A DNA stretch of 64,000 bases from Candidatus Obscuribacterales bacterium (GCA_019745505.1 JAIETE010000025.1:1-64000), one strand, 5' to 3'; shown: positions 16,475 to 25,936, numbered from the stretch's first letter. Program-made: numbers and translations. The notes: generated from the sequence alone by a model not told the origin.

Positions 16475-18796
16475 GTGCTCTTTTGTGCCCGTCCAGGCTC
16501 CCGTGTTAGGATGGGAAAAGCGTTGTCTTTAGGTGTTGGCGTGCCGGAAGATTTCGTACCAACAACTGCAATGGAACGTGCTTTTGTGCAAGCGCGTCCT
16601 TGGCCTGCCGATCGAGCCTGGAAGCGTGCTTACACTCAGATGGCGGAAGGGCAGTTGGCGATTGGCGTCGGTATGTATCTTTCTTTGCTGGATTACTATG
16701 CTCGCCGCGATGGAATTAGAGAGCTTTTCGAGACTTGCGAATGGTTACTTGCACGTCTCGCGAGTCTGCATCCTTCTGAACGATTGAGCGTCTGCAAAGT
16801 CGTTTGCTGTATCGTCAAATCATTGAAAGAAGATGAATTTGACATCAAAGAAGCACGTTTAAAACTGATCCTTCGCATACCGCTTGCCGTAATTCTCGAT
16901 GCTGTTGCCGAGCAGCGTCTCTCTTGCGCCTTGACGGGACTACTGGAATTTTCTCGCGTATTTGAAGAATCAGTCACTCTCAAACAATGTTCCGATATTG
17001 AAGGCGATTTTCTAGGCGTCGCTCTGGCAATCGATAGAGCGATTCGAGCTGGAACCGTTCGCGACAAGGTCAAAGCGTCTGAGAAGACGCGTGCTGAATA
17101 TGACGCAGAGCGTTTGGCAGCATTAGATATGTTGGACGCGCAGAGAGACCGATTCGAAAAAGAGACGAAAGCTTTGCCGCTTTTGCCTCCAGGAGAACTG
17201 CCGACCTTGCAGCAGAATATGTCAGAATCACAATCTGTTCCTGAAAGGCAGACCAGGCGATATTTAGAGAAGACTGATCATGCCAAGGAAAATCTGGCGG
17301 CAGCACAAAAGCCTTTCGGACCAAAAACTTCCCATGTTGCTCAATCGTTGGCAACACTAATTTATCTGGGACCTGAGGGCTTCTCGCCTCTGGACGTGGA
17401 ACTTTCCGTGGAAAAGTTGCAAGAGCAAGTTGCAGACAAGACGGTTGAGATGCACTCAGTACTGCTGCAGAGAGTTCTCTCAGCAATTGGACGTTCGAAT
17501 GAGCGAATAAGTCATTTGACTACCCTCGCGGTGATTGAGAATGTGTATCAGACTAGTTGGGAAGAGCCGAGGAGATTAGCGGCGTGTCTTGGCATTATTT
17601 TGTGGCGGCTGCCTGTACTCTGGTGCCAAACAGATTCTCTACTAGAAGGAAGGGCTTATCTTGAGCTGCTGCTGAGGAAGCTTGCGTTAATTAGGAGTTT
17701 GGAAGATCCATTTGTTCGTCAGATATCTTCGGCAATTCAATTCATCTCAAGTGAGCTGGTTACAAAACAATCGAAAAGGTTTGAAGAGATTTCGATAGAG
17801 CAGCGGTCGATTACTGAATCCGCAGAATATGCTGCAATGCTAACCGCTCTAGCGATCGATCAATTGCAATACGAACGAAGTGAAAGTGTCCAACTTGTCT
17901 TGGATGAATTTGCAGGGTTCTACTCGCGTGCCGTCGGTGGCATGGGCTATTGGGCCGGAGAGATGCTATGGCTTACACAAGAGACGTCAATCCGCGGGTT
18001 GAGGGGCTTTACGCTTTCTTTGATTCGCCAGAGTCAAAGTGCTGCCTATGATCGAAATTCGAGCGAGCGCGTCGGTGTTCATGTGAGGCGCTTATTGGAT
18101 CGAGTTGAAGACTTCGATTATGCCAATGAGATATTGGCACAGTTGATCATATCCAAGCGAGACTGTAATGCTTATGACAGTTACGAGGATAGATTGTTTC
18201 AAGTGAAAAATTTACTGTCCTGGCGATTTTATCTGCGGGATTTTGAAAAAGAGTCAAGCGAAGAATTGAATAGAGCCCAAGGCGCAGATAAAGCAAAAAG
18301 ACAGCAAACTTCCAATTCGGAAGCGGTTCTTAAAAAATTGCTGCAGTTGGCGGAAGGCAAGGAGTGGAGCAAGTTTGTCTCAAACTGGCGTAAAGCATCA
18401 GACCACCTAAACATAGACGATTCCGTTTGCCGATTGGGGCAGATTGGTGTGCTGGCGCTCCGCAGCGAAGAAATTGATATCTGCGTGGACATAATTGATT
18501 TTCTTCGCGACCGTGTTCCTTACTCCTTTATGTACGTGTTTAACTACCTGTCGGAGTTGTGCGCGAATCGGTTATCGGAACGAAAGGACTATGCACGTGC
18601 ATCCGCCATATTGGAGGGGGCGCTCTCAGACAGCCATCAGCTTGGTGATTTTTGCAATATTTTTCGTTTGCAATTGGCAGAAATATATGTGGCTTTGGGA
18701 AGATTCTTTGAGGCCACAGTCCTTATTTATGAAGCGTATTCGAATATTCCCGACAGCGAATGTGGCGGAGCGCAGCAGGCTTTAGTGAGTGATTAG
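16475..18796 (+). CDS. Large helical protein of unknown function, TPR-like
   Basis: 773 residues, almost entirely alpha-helical, without signal peptide, membrane helix or recognised catalytic motif. The ends (about 40-110 and 660-770) read like degenerate tetratricopeptide helices (A-x-A-x-x-I-L-E-G-A-L, EIYVALGRFFEATVLIYEAY), while residues 190-290 are a charged, possibly coiled-coil linker. The first possible start is GTG 16475; ATG 16511 is an alternative, and neither has a convincing ribosome binding site. It stands alone between two minus-strand genes. Probably a cytoplasmic protein-protein interaction scaffold; a lineage-specific family is likely. Confidence 0.7.
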   Translation: MLFCARPGSRVRMGKALSLGVGVPEDFVPTTAMERAFVQARPWPADRAWKRAYTQMAEGQLAIGVGMYLSLLDYYARRDGIRELFETCEWLLARLASLHPSERLSVCKVVCCIVKSLKEDEFDIKEARLKLILRIPLAVILDAVAEQRLSCALTGLLEFSRVFEESVTLKQCSDIEGDFLGVALAIDRAIRAGTVRDKVKASEKTRAEYDAERLAALDMLDAQRDRFEKETKALPLLPPGELPTLQQNMSESQSVPERQTRRYLEKTDHAKENLAAAQKPFGPKTSHVAQSLATLIYLGPEGFSPLDVELSVEKLQEQVADKTVEMHSVLLQRVLSAIGRSNERISHLTTLAVIENVYQTSWEEPRRLAACLGIILWRLPVLWCQTDSLLEGRAYLELLLRKLALIRSLEDPFVRQISSAIQFISSELVTKQSKRFEEISIEQRSITESAEYAAMLTALAIDQLQYERSESVQLVLDEFAGFYSRAVGGMGYWAGEMLWLTQETSIRGLRGFTLSLIRQSQSAAYDRNSSERVGVHVRRLLDRVEDFDYANEILAQLIISKRDCNAYDSYEDRLFQVKNLLSWRFYLRDFEKESSEELNRAQGADKAKRQQTSNSEAVLKKLLQLAEGKEWSKFVSNWRKASDHLNIDDSVCRLGQIGVLALRSEEIDICVDIIDFLRDRVPYSFMYVFNYLSELCANRLSERKDYARASAILEGALSDSHQLGDFCNIFRLQLAEIYVALGRFFEATVLIYEAYSNIPDSECGGAQQALVSD

Positions 18797-18803
18797 CTTC
18801 GAT

Positions 18804-20195
18804 CTATTGGTGGGCTGATGGCGCTGCCATAGCTGCCGGCGCGTGCGAACCAGGATTTGCTGTGCGCGGTTTGCGCCTTTCCCCGTGTTCTTTTTGAGCG
18901 ACGGGCTGGCGCACGAAGAACGCGGAGACAAGCCCCAGCAAGTACACCAGGGAGACGCATGCGGCTGCCGTTCCATACGACCCGCCGAATGCCGCGATTA
19001 GTGGTCCTGTCATCAGGGCTGCCAGTCCGGCGATGATCCTGCCGAAGCTCCAGGCGATACCGGATGCGGTGCCACGTAATTCGGTTGCGAATGCATCAAC
19101 AACGTAGATTTGTAATGCAATAAATGGAATGTAAGTGGCGACTCCCACCGCAAAGGCGCAAACATTCACGGCTGGACTATAGGTCTTGATCATCGTGAAG
19201 GTGCCTAACGCGGCTATGAGCGAACCGATGAAACCGATTTTGAAAACGGTGCTGTACCTGAAGCTGCTGACCAATACAGGAAGCAAAAGGGCACCGAGGA
19301 AACCTCCGATGCTCATGCACAGAGTGGCAGTACTTCGCTCGGCGACAGCCTCGTGTCCCGTCAATTGATTGATCCAGGCAGGCATCCACGACACGCCGGC
19401 CCAGTAGCCGACGATTGCAGATGTGGCCAGCAGAGTCACAACAATAATTGAACGACGATTGCGCTTGTCGAAGGCAAGAGCGAACGGGTTTGCCATGATG
19501 TCGCGCTCATGCTGTTTCAAAAGAATCTTCGGCACGTTCTGCAAGTCGTATCGCTTCTTCTGCAGTTCTTCAAAGCATTCCGGCTCGGAAATCTTGAAGC
19601 GAATATAGAGCGTGACGATTGCCGGAATGATGCCTACTGCGAAAAGATAGCGCCATCCCAGTTCGCCGGTTCCGAAATTAAACAAGCCACAGAGCATGCA
19701 GCCAACGCCGAATGAAGTTCCAAGAGCGGCCATCGACCAGGCGCGCTGTTTTCCCGGACGAGATGTTTCGCCCAGCATGACTGCGCCCAAGGCGATTTCG
19801 CCTCCGATACCCAGCCCGACTGCAAATCTGCAAAGCGCTAGTTGCCATGTCGTCTGCACAAGAGCGCAGAGCCCGCAAGCGACGGCGTATAACAGTATGG
19901 TGAGGCAGAGCGTGTTTTTTCTTCCCAGTTTGTCGGCGATATAGCCGAAAAAGACGCTGCCGATTGCCCAGCCGAGCATGAAGCAAAATAGAATTGATGA
20001 ACCATGCCAGCCGATTTGCACGGCATCTTTGGTCGCCAGCAATTGGCTGACAGCCGGGTACATGGCTATGAAATAGATGGTCGCATCCATGGCGTCGAAG
20101 CATTCTCCGAGCCAGGTAGCAATTAACGTGGGGAAGTAAGTGCCGCGTGATTTGACCAATAGGACGCCGTGGTCTAGCAGATTGCTTGACGCCAT
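18804..20195 (-). CDS. Major facilitator superfamily transporter
   Basis: 463 residues, 12 transmembrane helices. The MFS loop 2-3 motif is GYIADKLGRKNT and the family's second-half signature includes FAVGLGIGGEIALGAVMLGE and RGTASGIAWSFGRI. The pattern places it in the metabolite:H+ symporter / sugar-transporter branch that takes up organic acids and similar solutes. ATG 20195 is chosen because GGAG lies six bases upstream within the preceding TTG-started extension (20207). The C-terminal 40 residues are disordered. Substrate unknown. Confidence 0.85.
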   Translation of the reverse strand: MASSNLLDHGVLLVKSRGTYFPTLIATWLGECFDAMDATIYFIAMYPAVSQLLATKDAVQIGWHGSSILFCFMLGWAIGSVFFGYIADKLGRKNTLCLTILLYAVACGLCALVQTTWQLALCRFAVGLGIGGEIALGAVMLGETSRPGKQRAWSMAALGTSFGVGCMLCGLFNFGTGELGWRYLFAVGIIPAIVTLYIRFKISEPECFEELQKKRYDLQNVPKILLKQHERDIMANPFALAFDKRNRRSIIVVTLLATSAIVGYWAGVSWMPAWINQLTGHEAVAERSTATLCMSIGGFLGALLLPVLVSSFRYSTVFKIGFIGSLIAALGTFTMIKTYSPAVNVCAFAVGVATYIPFIALQIYVVDAFATELRGTASGIAWSFGRIIAGLAALMTGPLIAAFGGSYGTAAACVSLVYLLGLVSAFFVRQPVAQKEHGERRKPRTANPGSHAPAAMAAPSAHQ

Positions 20196-20318
20196 ATGTT
20201 TCTCCAACTTTTCCTCGCTCGAATAAGGTAGCCAAGTGACCGTTAGGCGTCCACCCGGTTATCCGCAGTTTGGATTAATTGTCAAGCGGAGGGGCGGATA
20301 CGCTCAGCAACAAAAGTC

Positions 20319-20362
20319 CCGAAAGCCAAATTCCAAGCGTATTGGGAGGTTCGGGCTTTCGG
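20319..20362. other. Hairpin in intergenic region
   Basis: CCGAAAGCC (20319-20327) and GGCTTTCGG (20354-20362) form a perfect 9-bp stem with a 26-base loop, 110-155 bp upstream of the small membrane protein gene. It has no T run and its role is unclear. Confidence 0.4.
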
Positions 20363-20430
20363 CTCTCGGAGATTACTCACTGCTTATTCAAAGAGAAGTA
20401 GTCAGGGATGCTGTATTGGGCGGTAAGCCA

Positions 20431-20436
20431 TATAAT
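20431..20436 (+). promoter_or_regulatory. Putative -10 box (TATAAT) of small membrane protein gene
   Basis: A perfect TATAAT lies 38 bases before ATG 20475. No good -35 hexamer is seen at 16-18 bp spacing, so confidence is limited. Confidence 0.4.
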
Positions 20437-20474
20437 CTAAGGGTGGCGCGCAGCAGTTTTTAGGAGTTTCTTTG

Positions 20475-20630
20475 ATGAGTGCACCCGGACATAAAGACCC
20501 TGCCCAAGGGTGGCTGACTTTCTTCTTCGTTTGCTTCGCGATCGTTGTCTTCGGGATTGGCGTGTATGCCCAGGCCACTTATGACGTAAACGCTCCCGAA
20601 GTTCCTGCTGCCGGTGGTGGTGGACACTAA
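20475..20630 (+). CDS. Small single-pass membrane protein, 51 residues
   Basis: Translation from ATG 20475 gives MSAPGHKDPAQGW, a hydrophobic helix (LTFFFVCFAIVVFGIGVYA) and a short tail rich in Pro, Ala and Gly ending GGGGH. A TAGGAG ribosome binding site ends eight bases upstream and a TATAAT lies further upstream, so this looks like a real gene of its own. The stop TAA is followed by a convergent kinase gene 34 bp away. The size and topology recall small accessory subunits of membrane complexes, for example respiratory oxidases, but nothing nearby identifies a partner. Confidence 0.65.
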   Translation: MSAPGHKDPAQGWLTFFFVCFAIVVFGIGVYAQATYDVNAPEVPAAGGGGH

Positions 20631-20663
20631 GTCTTCTTTTTCGGTAATTTACAGCCCTTCCAG

Positions 20664-22670
20664 CTAGAACATCACTACTCGTGTGGTTGGAAGGATGTTT
20701 TGTACTTCGCTTTGTTGAGCTGCATCCACCGAGCCCCTTGAAAGCGTTAGAGTTTCGAGCTTTCTGAGATGACCAAGGCTACGGACCGTCTCATTTTCTA
20801 GGTGGCAATTTTGCAGGTCTAGATGTCGAAGATGTTCGGCTTTTGCAAGCGTCTCGATTTGTTTGCTGTCGACTGTGAGATACATCTGGATTGCCAGAGA
20901 TTGAAGATTGGGAATGGACGCTATTCTTTTATAGTCCTGGCTAGTCAGTTCGCAGCTTCGAATACTCAACTTGAGCAATTTGTTCGATTTGATAAGTGCG
21001 TCTAACAGCACGTCGATGTCGGACATCTCGCCTATTTTCAGCACCTCTATTCGTTTGAGCAGTGGTGATTTGCTCAGTTCGCCGGGAGAAAGGGTTGTGC
21101 ACGAAATCCCTAATGAACTTAGTTTTGGAAGCTTTTCCAACTTCTTCAAGTCGGAGCTGTTGAGTCGCACACTTTCAAAGGACAGTTCGTCTAAAAATTG
21201 AAATCGTTTCAAGTCTTCGAGGACAACTTTGAATTTGTCGCTGCAATTATTGAATCGAATTGCCCTTAGCTCATCGTCGCCAAATCTCTGAAACGCAGCT
21301 GGGCATGACTCGAAAATACTGGCTATAGGTTTGAACTTCCAGGGACCTTTCCACAGAATGGTTTGATTTCCTCTGGCCTCGATGGTCTTCGATGATGGAT
21401 CTGTAAGGGTGCCAATCTGAAAACGTGGAAACTCGTAATTTCTGAGTTCTTGTCCATGCTCAATCAGTTTTGACAGGAAGAACGCTTGTTTACTTTTGTC
21501 GACTTCCTCTAGATTCAAATCTTCGTCCGCTGATCCAGTCAAAGGAGAAGTGAAGGAAGGCGAGCTGTCGTATCTATTAAGCTGAATCCGATGCGATAGA
21601 GGCTCCTTTGCCTGCATCAGAAAAAATGCAATCAAGCCCACACCAATTGCGCCAAGCGCACAGATGAGAGCAAGCCTGAAATTCCTGGCAGTTTTTTCCT
21701 TTGGCTTGGGTTTGATTCTCAGCTGCTTGCTCAACTTCACTCTCATCAAATTTTCGGCAATTTGATTTGCTGATGAATAACGCTTTTGCGGGTCTTTAGC
21801 CAGCATCGTCAAGACAATGTGTTCCAGCGCATCAGGAAACTCTCGCCCCAGAGAAGCCTCGCGCAGCGATGGGACTTTTCCTTCTAAATGCAACGTCTTA
21901 GCCTCTTCCAGCGTGCTGCAAGCGAAAGGAGGTCGTGCCGTTATGGCTTCAAAGAGTGAACAACCCATCGAGTAAATGTCGCTGCTCTGATCAGTCTTCT
22001 TGGGTGTGACCTGTTCGGGGCTTATATATTGAGGATTGATGTTTGAGCGAATAAACCCCGCTTGCGGCTTTCGCCCACCCTCACTTAATTTACCCGTTGC
22101 GAAATCGAGCAGCTTGCAACTCCAATTTCCTTGCTCGCCAACCAACAATATATTGCTTGGTTTCACATTGCGATGGATAATGCCTTTCTCGTGAGCGTCT
22201 TGAAGAGCCCAGGCAAGCGGAATGAAAACTCCGAAAATGTCATCGTACGTTAGGCGTCCGCATCGCTGCAAGTAGTCGGCAAGGGTTTTACCCTCGGTTA
22301 ATTCACTAACGCAGTAGGGTTGTTTTCCGTCAATCCCTCCGAAGTCGGTTAGTTTTTCTATATTTGGATGGTCCAGGAGCGAGACTGCTTTTGCGTCGCT
22401 CTCGAAGCGCTGTATTTGACTCTCACTGAATTCCGGCTCGAAAAGCTTGAGTGCGAATTCTCGGTGTTTGTTGATATGCTCGACTTTGTAGACTACGGCA
22501 AGTTCACTTTTCCCCAGCGTCGAAACAACTTTGTATTTGTGGTCTATAAGTGTACCGGGCTCTAAGGCCTGAAGTTCCGGAACTTCAACGGGCTCGTCTG
22601 CGCCTGAATCTTGAAACAGCTTCGGTGTCGTTGAGCTCTTAAGTTTTTTCTGCGGGGCACTATCCGGCAC
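20664..22670 (-). CDS. Membrane-bound Ser/Thr pseudokinase with leucine-rich repeats
   Basis: 668 residues from the GTG at 22670, which has AGGA seven bases upstream; a TTG at 22727 without ribosome binding site would add 19 residues. Order: disordered N-terminus, kinase-like domain (about 40-310), one transmembrane helix (about 335-355), a linker and LRR-like repeats to the end. The fold is clear (ALK lysine, SPEQ, DIYSMGCSLFEA), but catalysis should be lost: HRD is HRN (Asn168, codon at 22167-22169), DFG is DFA, and the glycine loop is GKSELA instead of GKGGMG. It is a diverged tandem copy of the intact kinase immediately upstream (74-bp gap). An allosteric or scaffolding role for that kinase is inferred by analogy with known HRN pseudokinases. 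Confidence 0.85.
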   Translation of the reverse strand: MPDSAPQKKLKSSTTPKLFQDSGADEPVEVPELQALEPGTLIDHKYKVVSTLGKSELAVVYKVEHINKHREFALKLFEPEFSESQIQRFESDAKAVSLLDHPNIEKLTDFGGIDGKQPYCVSELTEGKTLADYLQRCGRLTYDDIFGVFIPLAWALQDAHEKGIIHRNVKPSNILLVGEQGNWSCKLLDFATGKLSEGGRKPQAGFIRSNINPQYISPEQVTPKKTDQSSDIYSMGCSLFEAITARPPFACSTLEEAKTLHLEGKVPSLREASLGREFPDALEHIVLTMLAKDPQKRYSSANQIAENLMRVKLSKQLRIKPKPKEKTARNFRLALICALGAIGVGLIAFFLMQAKEPLSHRIQLNRYDSSPSFTSPLTGSADEDLNLEEVDKSKQAFFLSKLIEHGQELRNYEFPRFQIGTLTDPSSKTIEARGNQTILWKGPWKFKPIASIFESCPAAFQRFGDDELRAIRFNNCSDKFKVVLEDLKRFQFLDELSFESVRLNSSDLKKLEKLPKLSSLGISCTTLSPGELSKSPLLKRIEVLKIGEMSDIDVLLDALIKSNKLLKLSIRSCELTSQDYKRIASIPNLQSLAIQMYLTVDSKQIETLAKAEHLRHLDLQNCHLENETVRSLGHLRKLETLTLSRGSVDAAQQSEVQNILPTTRVVMF

Positions 22671-22744
22671 GGCGAAGTCCTGACGGCAATATGAATCTAT
22701 TGTAGAAGCTTGGCATGCGCCCGCCAAGGTGGCTTAAAGCAAGT

Positions 22745-24805
22745 CTATTTGAAAATTACCTGGCAGTTCGGCACGAGCTCGACAATGCTTTTGCGATCTT
22801 CGGCTGAAAATTTGTGCCCAGTCAGAATCAAGGTTTTTAGATGCTTCATCTTAGCCAGTGCCGGATAGGTCTCCGGTCTCAGAAAACAATGTTGCAAATC
22901 CATCCATTCGAGAGACTTGGATTTGCACAATCCGTTAAACGCATCAGGCCCTAATTCACTTGTATCAATCTCTATCCTTGCCAATTTCGGTAGTTTGGCC
23001 AACTTTGCGAAATCTTGCTCAGTCATGATGCAAAACCTCAGTTTTAAGGTGTCCAGCTCTCCGCCTTGAAGGGCATTAATCAGGTTTGTCATCTTCGGCA
23101 TTTGTCCCAAGCACAATTTGCCGAGTTTTTTCAGTCTCTTATATTTTGCCAATCCGTCCGCGGTAACGTCTGTGGTGATGACCGAAAGTGAGCGCAGATG
23201 GGGCAATGGGTCAAGATAGATGATTCCGGCGTCATTGAAATCCGAGTCGTTGAAGGATAGCTCTTCCAAAAATTTATATGAGCGCAGATGCATTAGCATG
23301 TCATAGTGGCATTCTGTTTCCCTATCAAAGATGATCGAGAGAATCTCGTCGTCTTTGAATTTGTCGAAAAGCCCTGGAAATGCCGATACCACTTCTCTTG
23401 TGGGTTTGAAAACCAGGGGTCCTCGCCAGGGGATCTCTACGTGACCTTTAGCTTCGTATGCGAGATCTAGTTGACGATTTTTCAAAAGACCAACAGATTT
23501 TTGTGGGAAGTCGAAAACTCTTATCTCTCTTCCATTTTCGTTTCTAATTTTTGTGCAAAAAGGTTTTGAGGTCTCGGGTTCGGAACCCGATAGAGGAGAG
23601 CCGTAAAGTCCTTTCTCCGAGATTATCGAAGACCGATCGCCTCTGATTCCATCGGTTGTGCTTGCCAAATCCGGAACGTTGCCTGCGCGTCTTTCGTCTT
23701 GCAAAAGCATCCAGAAATAAAATGCGAAGCCGGTCGCTATGACGGCAATGGTGCCCAATATGTAATTTGTCAGCGTGGGACCTGTGCGATTTTGCTCGAA
23801 TAATTTTTCATCGTGAGAGGAGATCATTAGCTGTTCTCCCTGCTTTAGTCGAATTAAATTCCCGGCGACCTGCCGAGCTGAGGCAAAACGTTGATCCGGT
23901 TTTTTAGCCAACATGGAGTGAACGATACGTTCGAGATCAGCGGGAAACTCTTGACCCATGGTTGCTTCTTTGAGCGTCTGAGGTTCTTTATTGAGGTGCA
24001 TCCCGATGGTTTCTATTGCCGAGGCTCCAGTGAATGGCGGTCCACCGGTGATTGCTTCGAACATTGTGCAACCGAGCGAATAAATATCGCTTCGCCGATC
24101 TACTTTGCCGGCGCTGCATTGCTCCGGGCTCATGTACAGCGGACTTCCTACGATTTCGCCGGTTTGTGTCAGAGCAGTCTTTTCATCAGTTAGTTTGGCA
24201 ATACCGAAGTCCAGCAGTTTCGGCTGCCAATTTCCTTGCTTGCCGACCAGCATGATATTGCTGGGTTTTACATCTCGATGGACAATTCCCATCTCATGCG
24301 CATCATGAAGTCCCATGCACAATGGAATGAATACTGCAAAAATCTCTTCGTAAGAAAGTGGCCCATTCCGTCTTAAATGTTCTTCGAGGCTGATTCCTTC
24401 GACCAGCTCCATCACAAAGTATGGAGTTGAATTGTCGATGAGCCCGAAATCGCTGACCCTGACAATATTTGGATGGTCGAGTTTTGAAGTGGCTTTTGCT
24501 TCCGTTTGAAACCGCCGTGCCTGATGTTCGTTGAAAGTGCCGCCAAAAGTTTTCAGCGCAAATTCTTTCTTGAGAAAAACCTGCTCTACTTTGTAGACGG
24601 CTCCCATGCCTCCCTTGCCGATTAGCGAAATGACCCGATAGGAATCGATGAGAGTGCCTGGCGCGAAAACAGAAGCTTCAGTTTGCTTGGACCCGAAGAG
24701 CGTTATTTCTTCGTGAGTAGGGCTCTTGTCGGCAACCGGTGCATCACCGTGCAGCACCGGTACATCCGAGCTGTCATCATTTTTTTGCTGATTCTGATCG
24801 GCCAC
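22745..24805 (-). CDS. Membrane-bound Ser/Thr protein kinase with leucine-rich repeats
   Basis: 686 residues. Kinase domain about 55-320 with all key motifs: GKGGMG (63-68), ATP-binding Lys85, catalytic HRDVKPSN (176-183), DFG (199-201) and SPEQ. A single transmembrane helix (346-368) places the C-terminal part outside the cytoplasm; this contains a short conserved segment (FKPTREVVSAFPGLFDKFKDDEI) and LRR-like repeats (about 500-686). It should phosphorylate Ser/Thr in response to something sensed by the LRR domain. The GTG start lies six bases after the stop of the alpha/beta hydrolase gene, indicating an operon hydrolase-kinase-pseudokinase. No dedicated phosphatase is in the window. Confidence 0.9.
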   Translation of the reverse strand: MADQNQQKNDDSSDVPVLHGDAPVADKSPTHEEITLFGSKQTEASVFAPGTLIDSYRVISLIGKGGMGAVYKVEQVFLKKEFALKTFGGTFNEHQARRFQTEAKATSKLDHPNIVRVSDFGLIDNSTPYFVMELVEGISLEEHLRRNGPLSYEEIFAVFIPLCMGLHDAHEMGIVHRDVKPSNIMLVGKQGNWQPKLLDFGIAKLTDEKTALTQTGEIVGSPLYMSPEQCSAGKVDRRSDIYSLGCTMFEAITGGPPFTGASAIETIGMHLNKEPQTLKEATMGQEFPADLERIVHSMLAKKPDQRFASARQVAGNLIRLKQGEQLMISSHDEKLFEQNRTGPTLTNYILGTIAVIATGFAFYFWMLLQDERRAGNVPDLASTTDGIRGDRSSIISEKGLYGSPLSGSEPETSKPFCTKIRNENGREIRVFDFPQKSVGLLKNRQLDLAYEAKGHVEIPWRGPLVFKPTREVVSAFPGLFDKFKDDEILSIIFDRETECHYDMLMHLRSYKFLEELSFNDSDFNDAGIIYLDPLPHLRSLSVITTDVTADGLAKYKRLKKLGKLCLGQMPKMTNLINALQGGELDTLKLRFCIMTEQDFAKLAKLPKLARIEIDTSELGPDAFNGLCKSKSLEWMDLQHCFLRPETYPALAKMKHLKTLILTGHKFSAEDRKSIVELVPNCQVIFK

Positions 24806-24811
24806 AGCGTG

Positions 24812-25936
24812 CTATTGAACTACACGTCCGCCGACATCTTCCACGCTCTTCTTCAGTACCGCCACTCGATCTTTTCCGGAGGGGCTGTGATCTTCGATCC
24901 AGTCTCCTAACGCATCAATCGATGTTGCGCGCACGAATGAAGTTTCCAGCTGAAGGTGACCTTGCTTGCCTCTCCAGCAGAGTGTTTGATCGTCAGAGGG
25001 GACATTCATCATGAAATCGGTGACGTGTACAGGTGCTACACAGCCATCCACGCTGCCCTGGATTATCAGAAGAGGCAAGTGTGGTGCGAGCAACCTGCCT
25101 AGCTTGGCTGTTTTGTCGACGAAATCGTCTGTGGCAAGCAAGTCTTTAAGCCCGAGCTCGGTCACCATGAGAGGGTCGCTCAGCAGTTCATCAACAACTT
25201 CTTTTCTTGGGCAAACGAGCTTCGTGAGAAAGCCATGTAACTTGACCTTGTGGTTCTTGGTTACCAGTGACGCAAGTCCGGCGGTAATGTCACTCGGAGA
25301 GAGATACATTTTCGGGTTTACCTTGATGGCTGGAGCCGAGAGGACGAGTCCGTCGACGAGGTCGTTGTGCTCACCGGCGACTTTTACACAAAAGGTACAA
25401 CCCAGGCTCTCTCCAAGCAAGATTAATGGCTTGCCGGGATACTTGGCGCGTGCCGCCTGAACAATTTTGACAATGTCCTCATTGCTCTTGTTGTGCGAAA
25501 CCTTGTGGTGGTCGTCGCCGGGCGGGCTGAACTTGTTTTCCGTGTCGTAGTGGCAGCGCCCAAATCCGCGCATGTCCATGGCGATGAAACCGATGCCGCT
25601 GACAGCCATAGTGCGGGCCAGAACCCTGTAACGGCGACCGTGGAGCGTCAGCCCGTGAATACCAATGATGATTGCTTCCGGGTCTTTTCCTGCAGGCATC
25701 CATTCATAAGTCGGCAATCCCGACGCCTTAGTGAAATCGCCGTCTTCGGAATAAGTAAATTTGGAAAGAATATCTTTGCTGACGGTGTCAGACAACTGGG
25801 AAGGGATTGTGAATTCGGCTGCTTTGGCAGAGCCGGAAAATTGCATTACCGGAGCTGCCAAAAGACTCAAAAGTGCCGCTGTGACGACCTTTGCTCTTGA
25901 TTTTGCACCTTTTATGTTCATCATTAACCCGTCCAT
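24812..25936 (-). CDS. Exported alpha/beta hydrolase (S33/monoacylglycerol-lipase type)
   Basis: 374 residues with a signal peptide (basic start, hydrophobic 17-34, likely cleavage after AKA near residue 39). The alpha/beta-hydrolase core is clear: oxyanion-hole region GIHGLTLHG, nucleophile elbow GESLG with Ser177, Asp in QGSVDGCVAP and His in KQGHLQLET near the C-terminus, the normal catalytic triad. It resembles lysophospholipase/monoacylglycerol lipase proteins, so an ester substrate such as a lipid is likely. It is the first gene of an operon with the kinase and pseudokinase receptors. Two starts are possible (ATG 25936 or the ATGATG pair at 25924/25921). Confidence 0.82.
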   Translation of the reverse strand: MDGLMMNIKGAKSRAKVVTAALLSLLAAPVMQFSGSAKAAEFTIPSQLSDTVSKDILSKFTYSEDGDFTKASGLPTYEWMPAGKDPEAIIIGIHGLTLHGRRYRVLARTMAVSGIGFIAMDMRGFGRCHYDTENKFSPPGDDHHKVSHNKSNEDIVKIVQAARAKYPGKPLILLGESLGCTFCVKVAGEHNDLVDGLVLSAPAIKVNPKMYLSPSDITAGLASLVTKNHKVKLHGFLTKLVCPRKEVVDELLSDPLMVTELGLKDLLATDDFVDKTAKLGRLLAPHLPLLIIQGSVDGCVAPVHVTDFMMNVPSDDQTLCWRGKQGHLQLETSFVRATSIDALGDWIEDHSPSGKDRVAVLKKSVEDVGGRVVQ

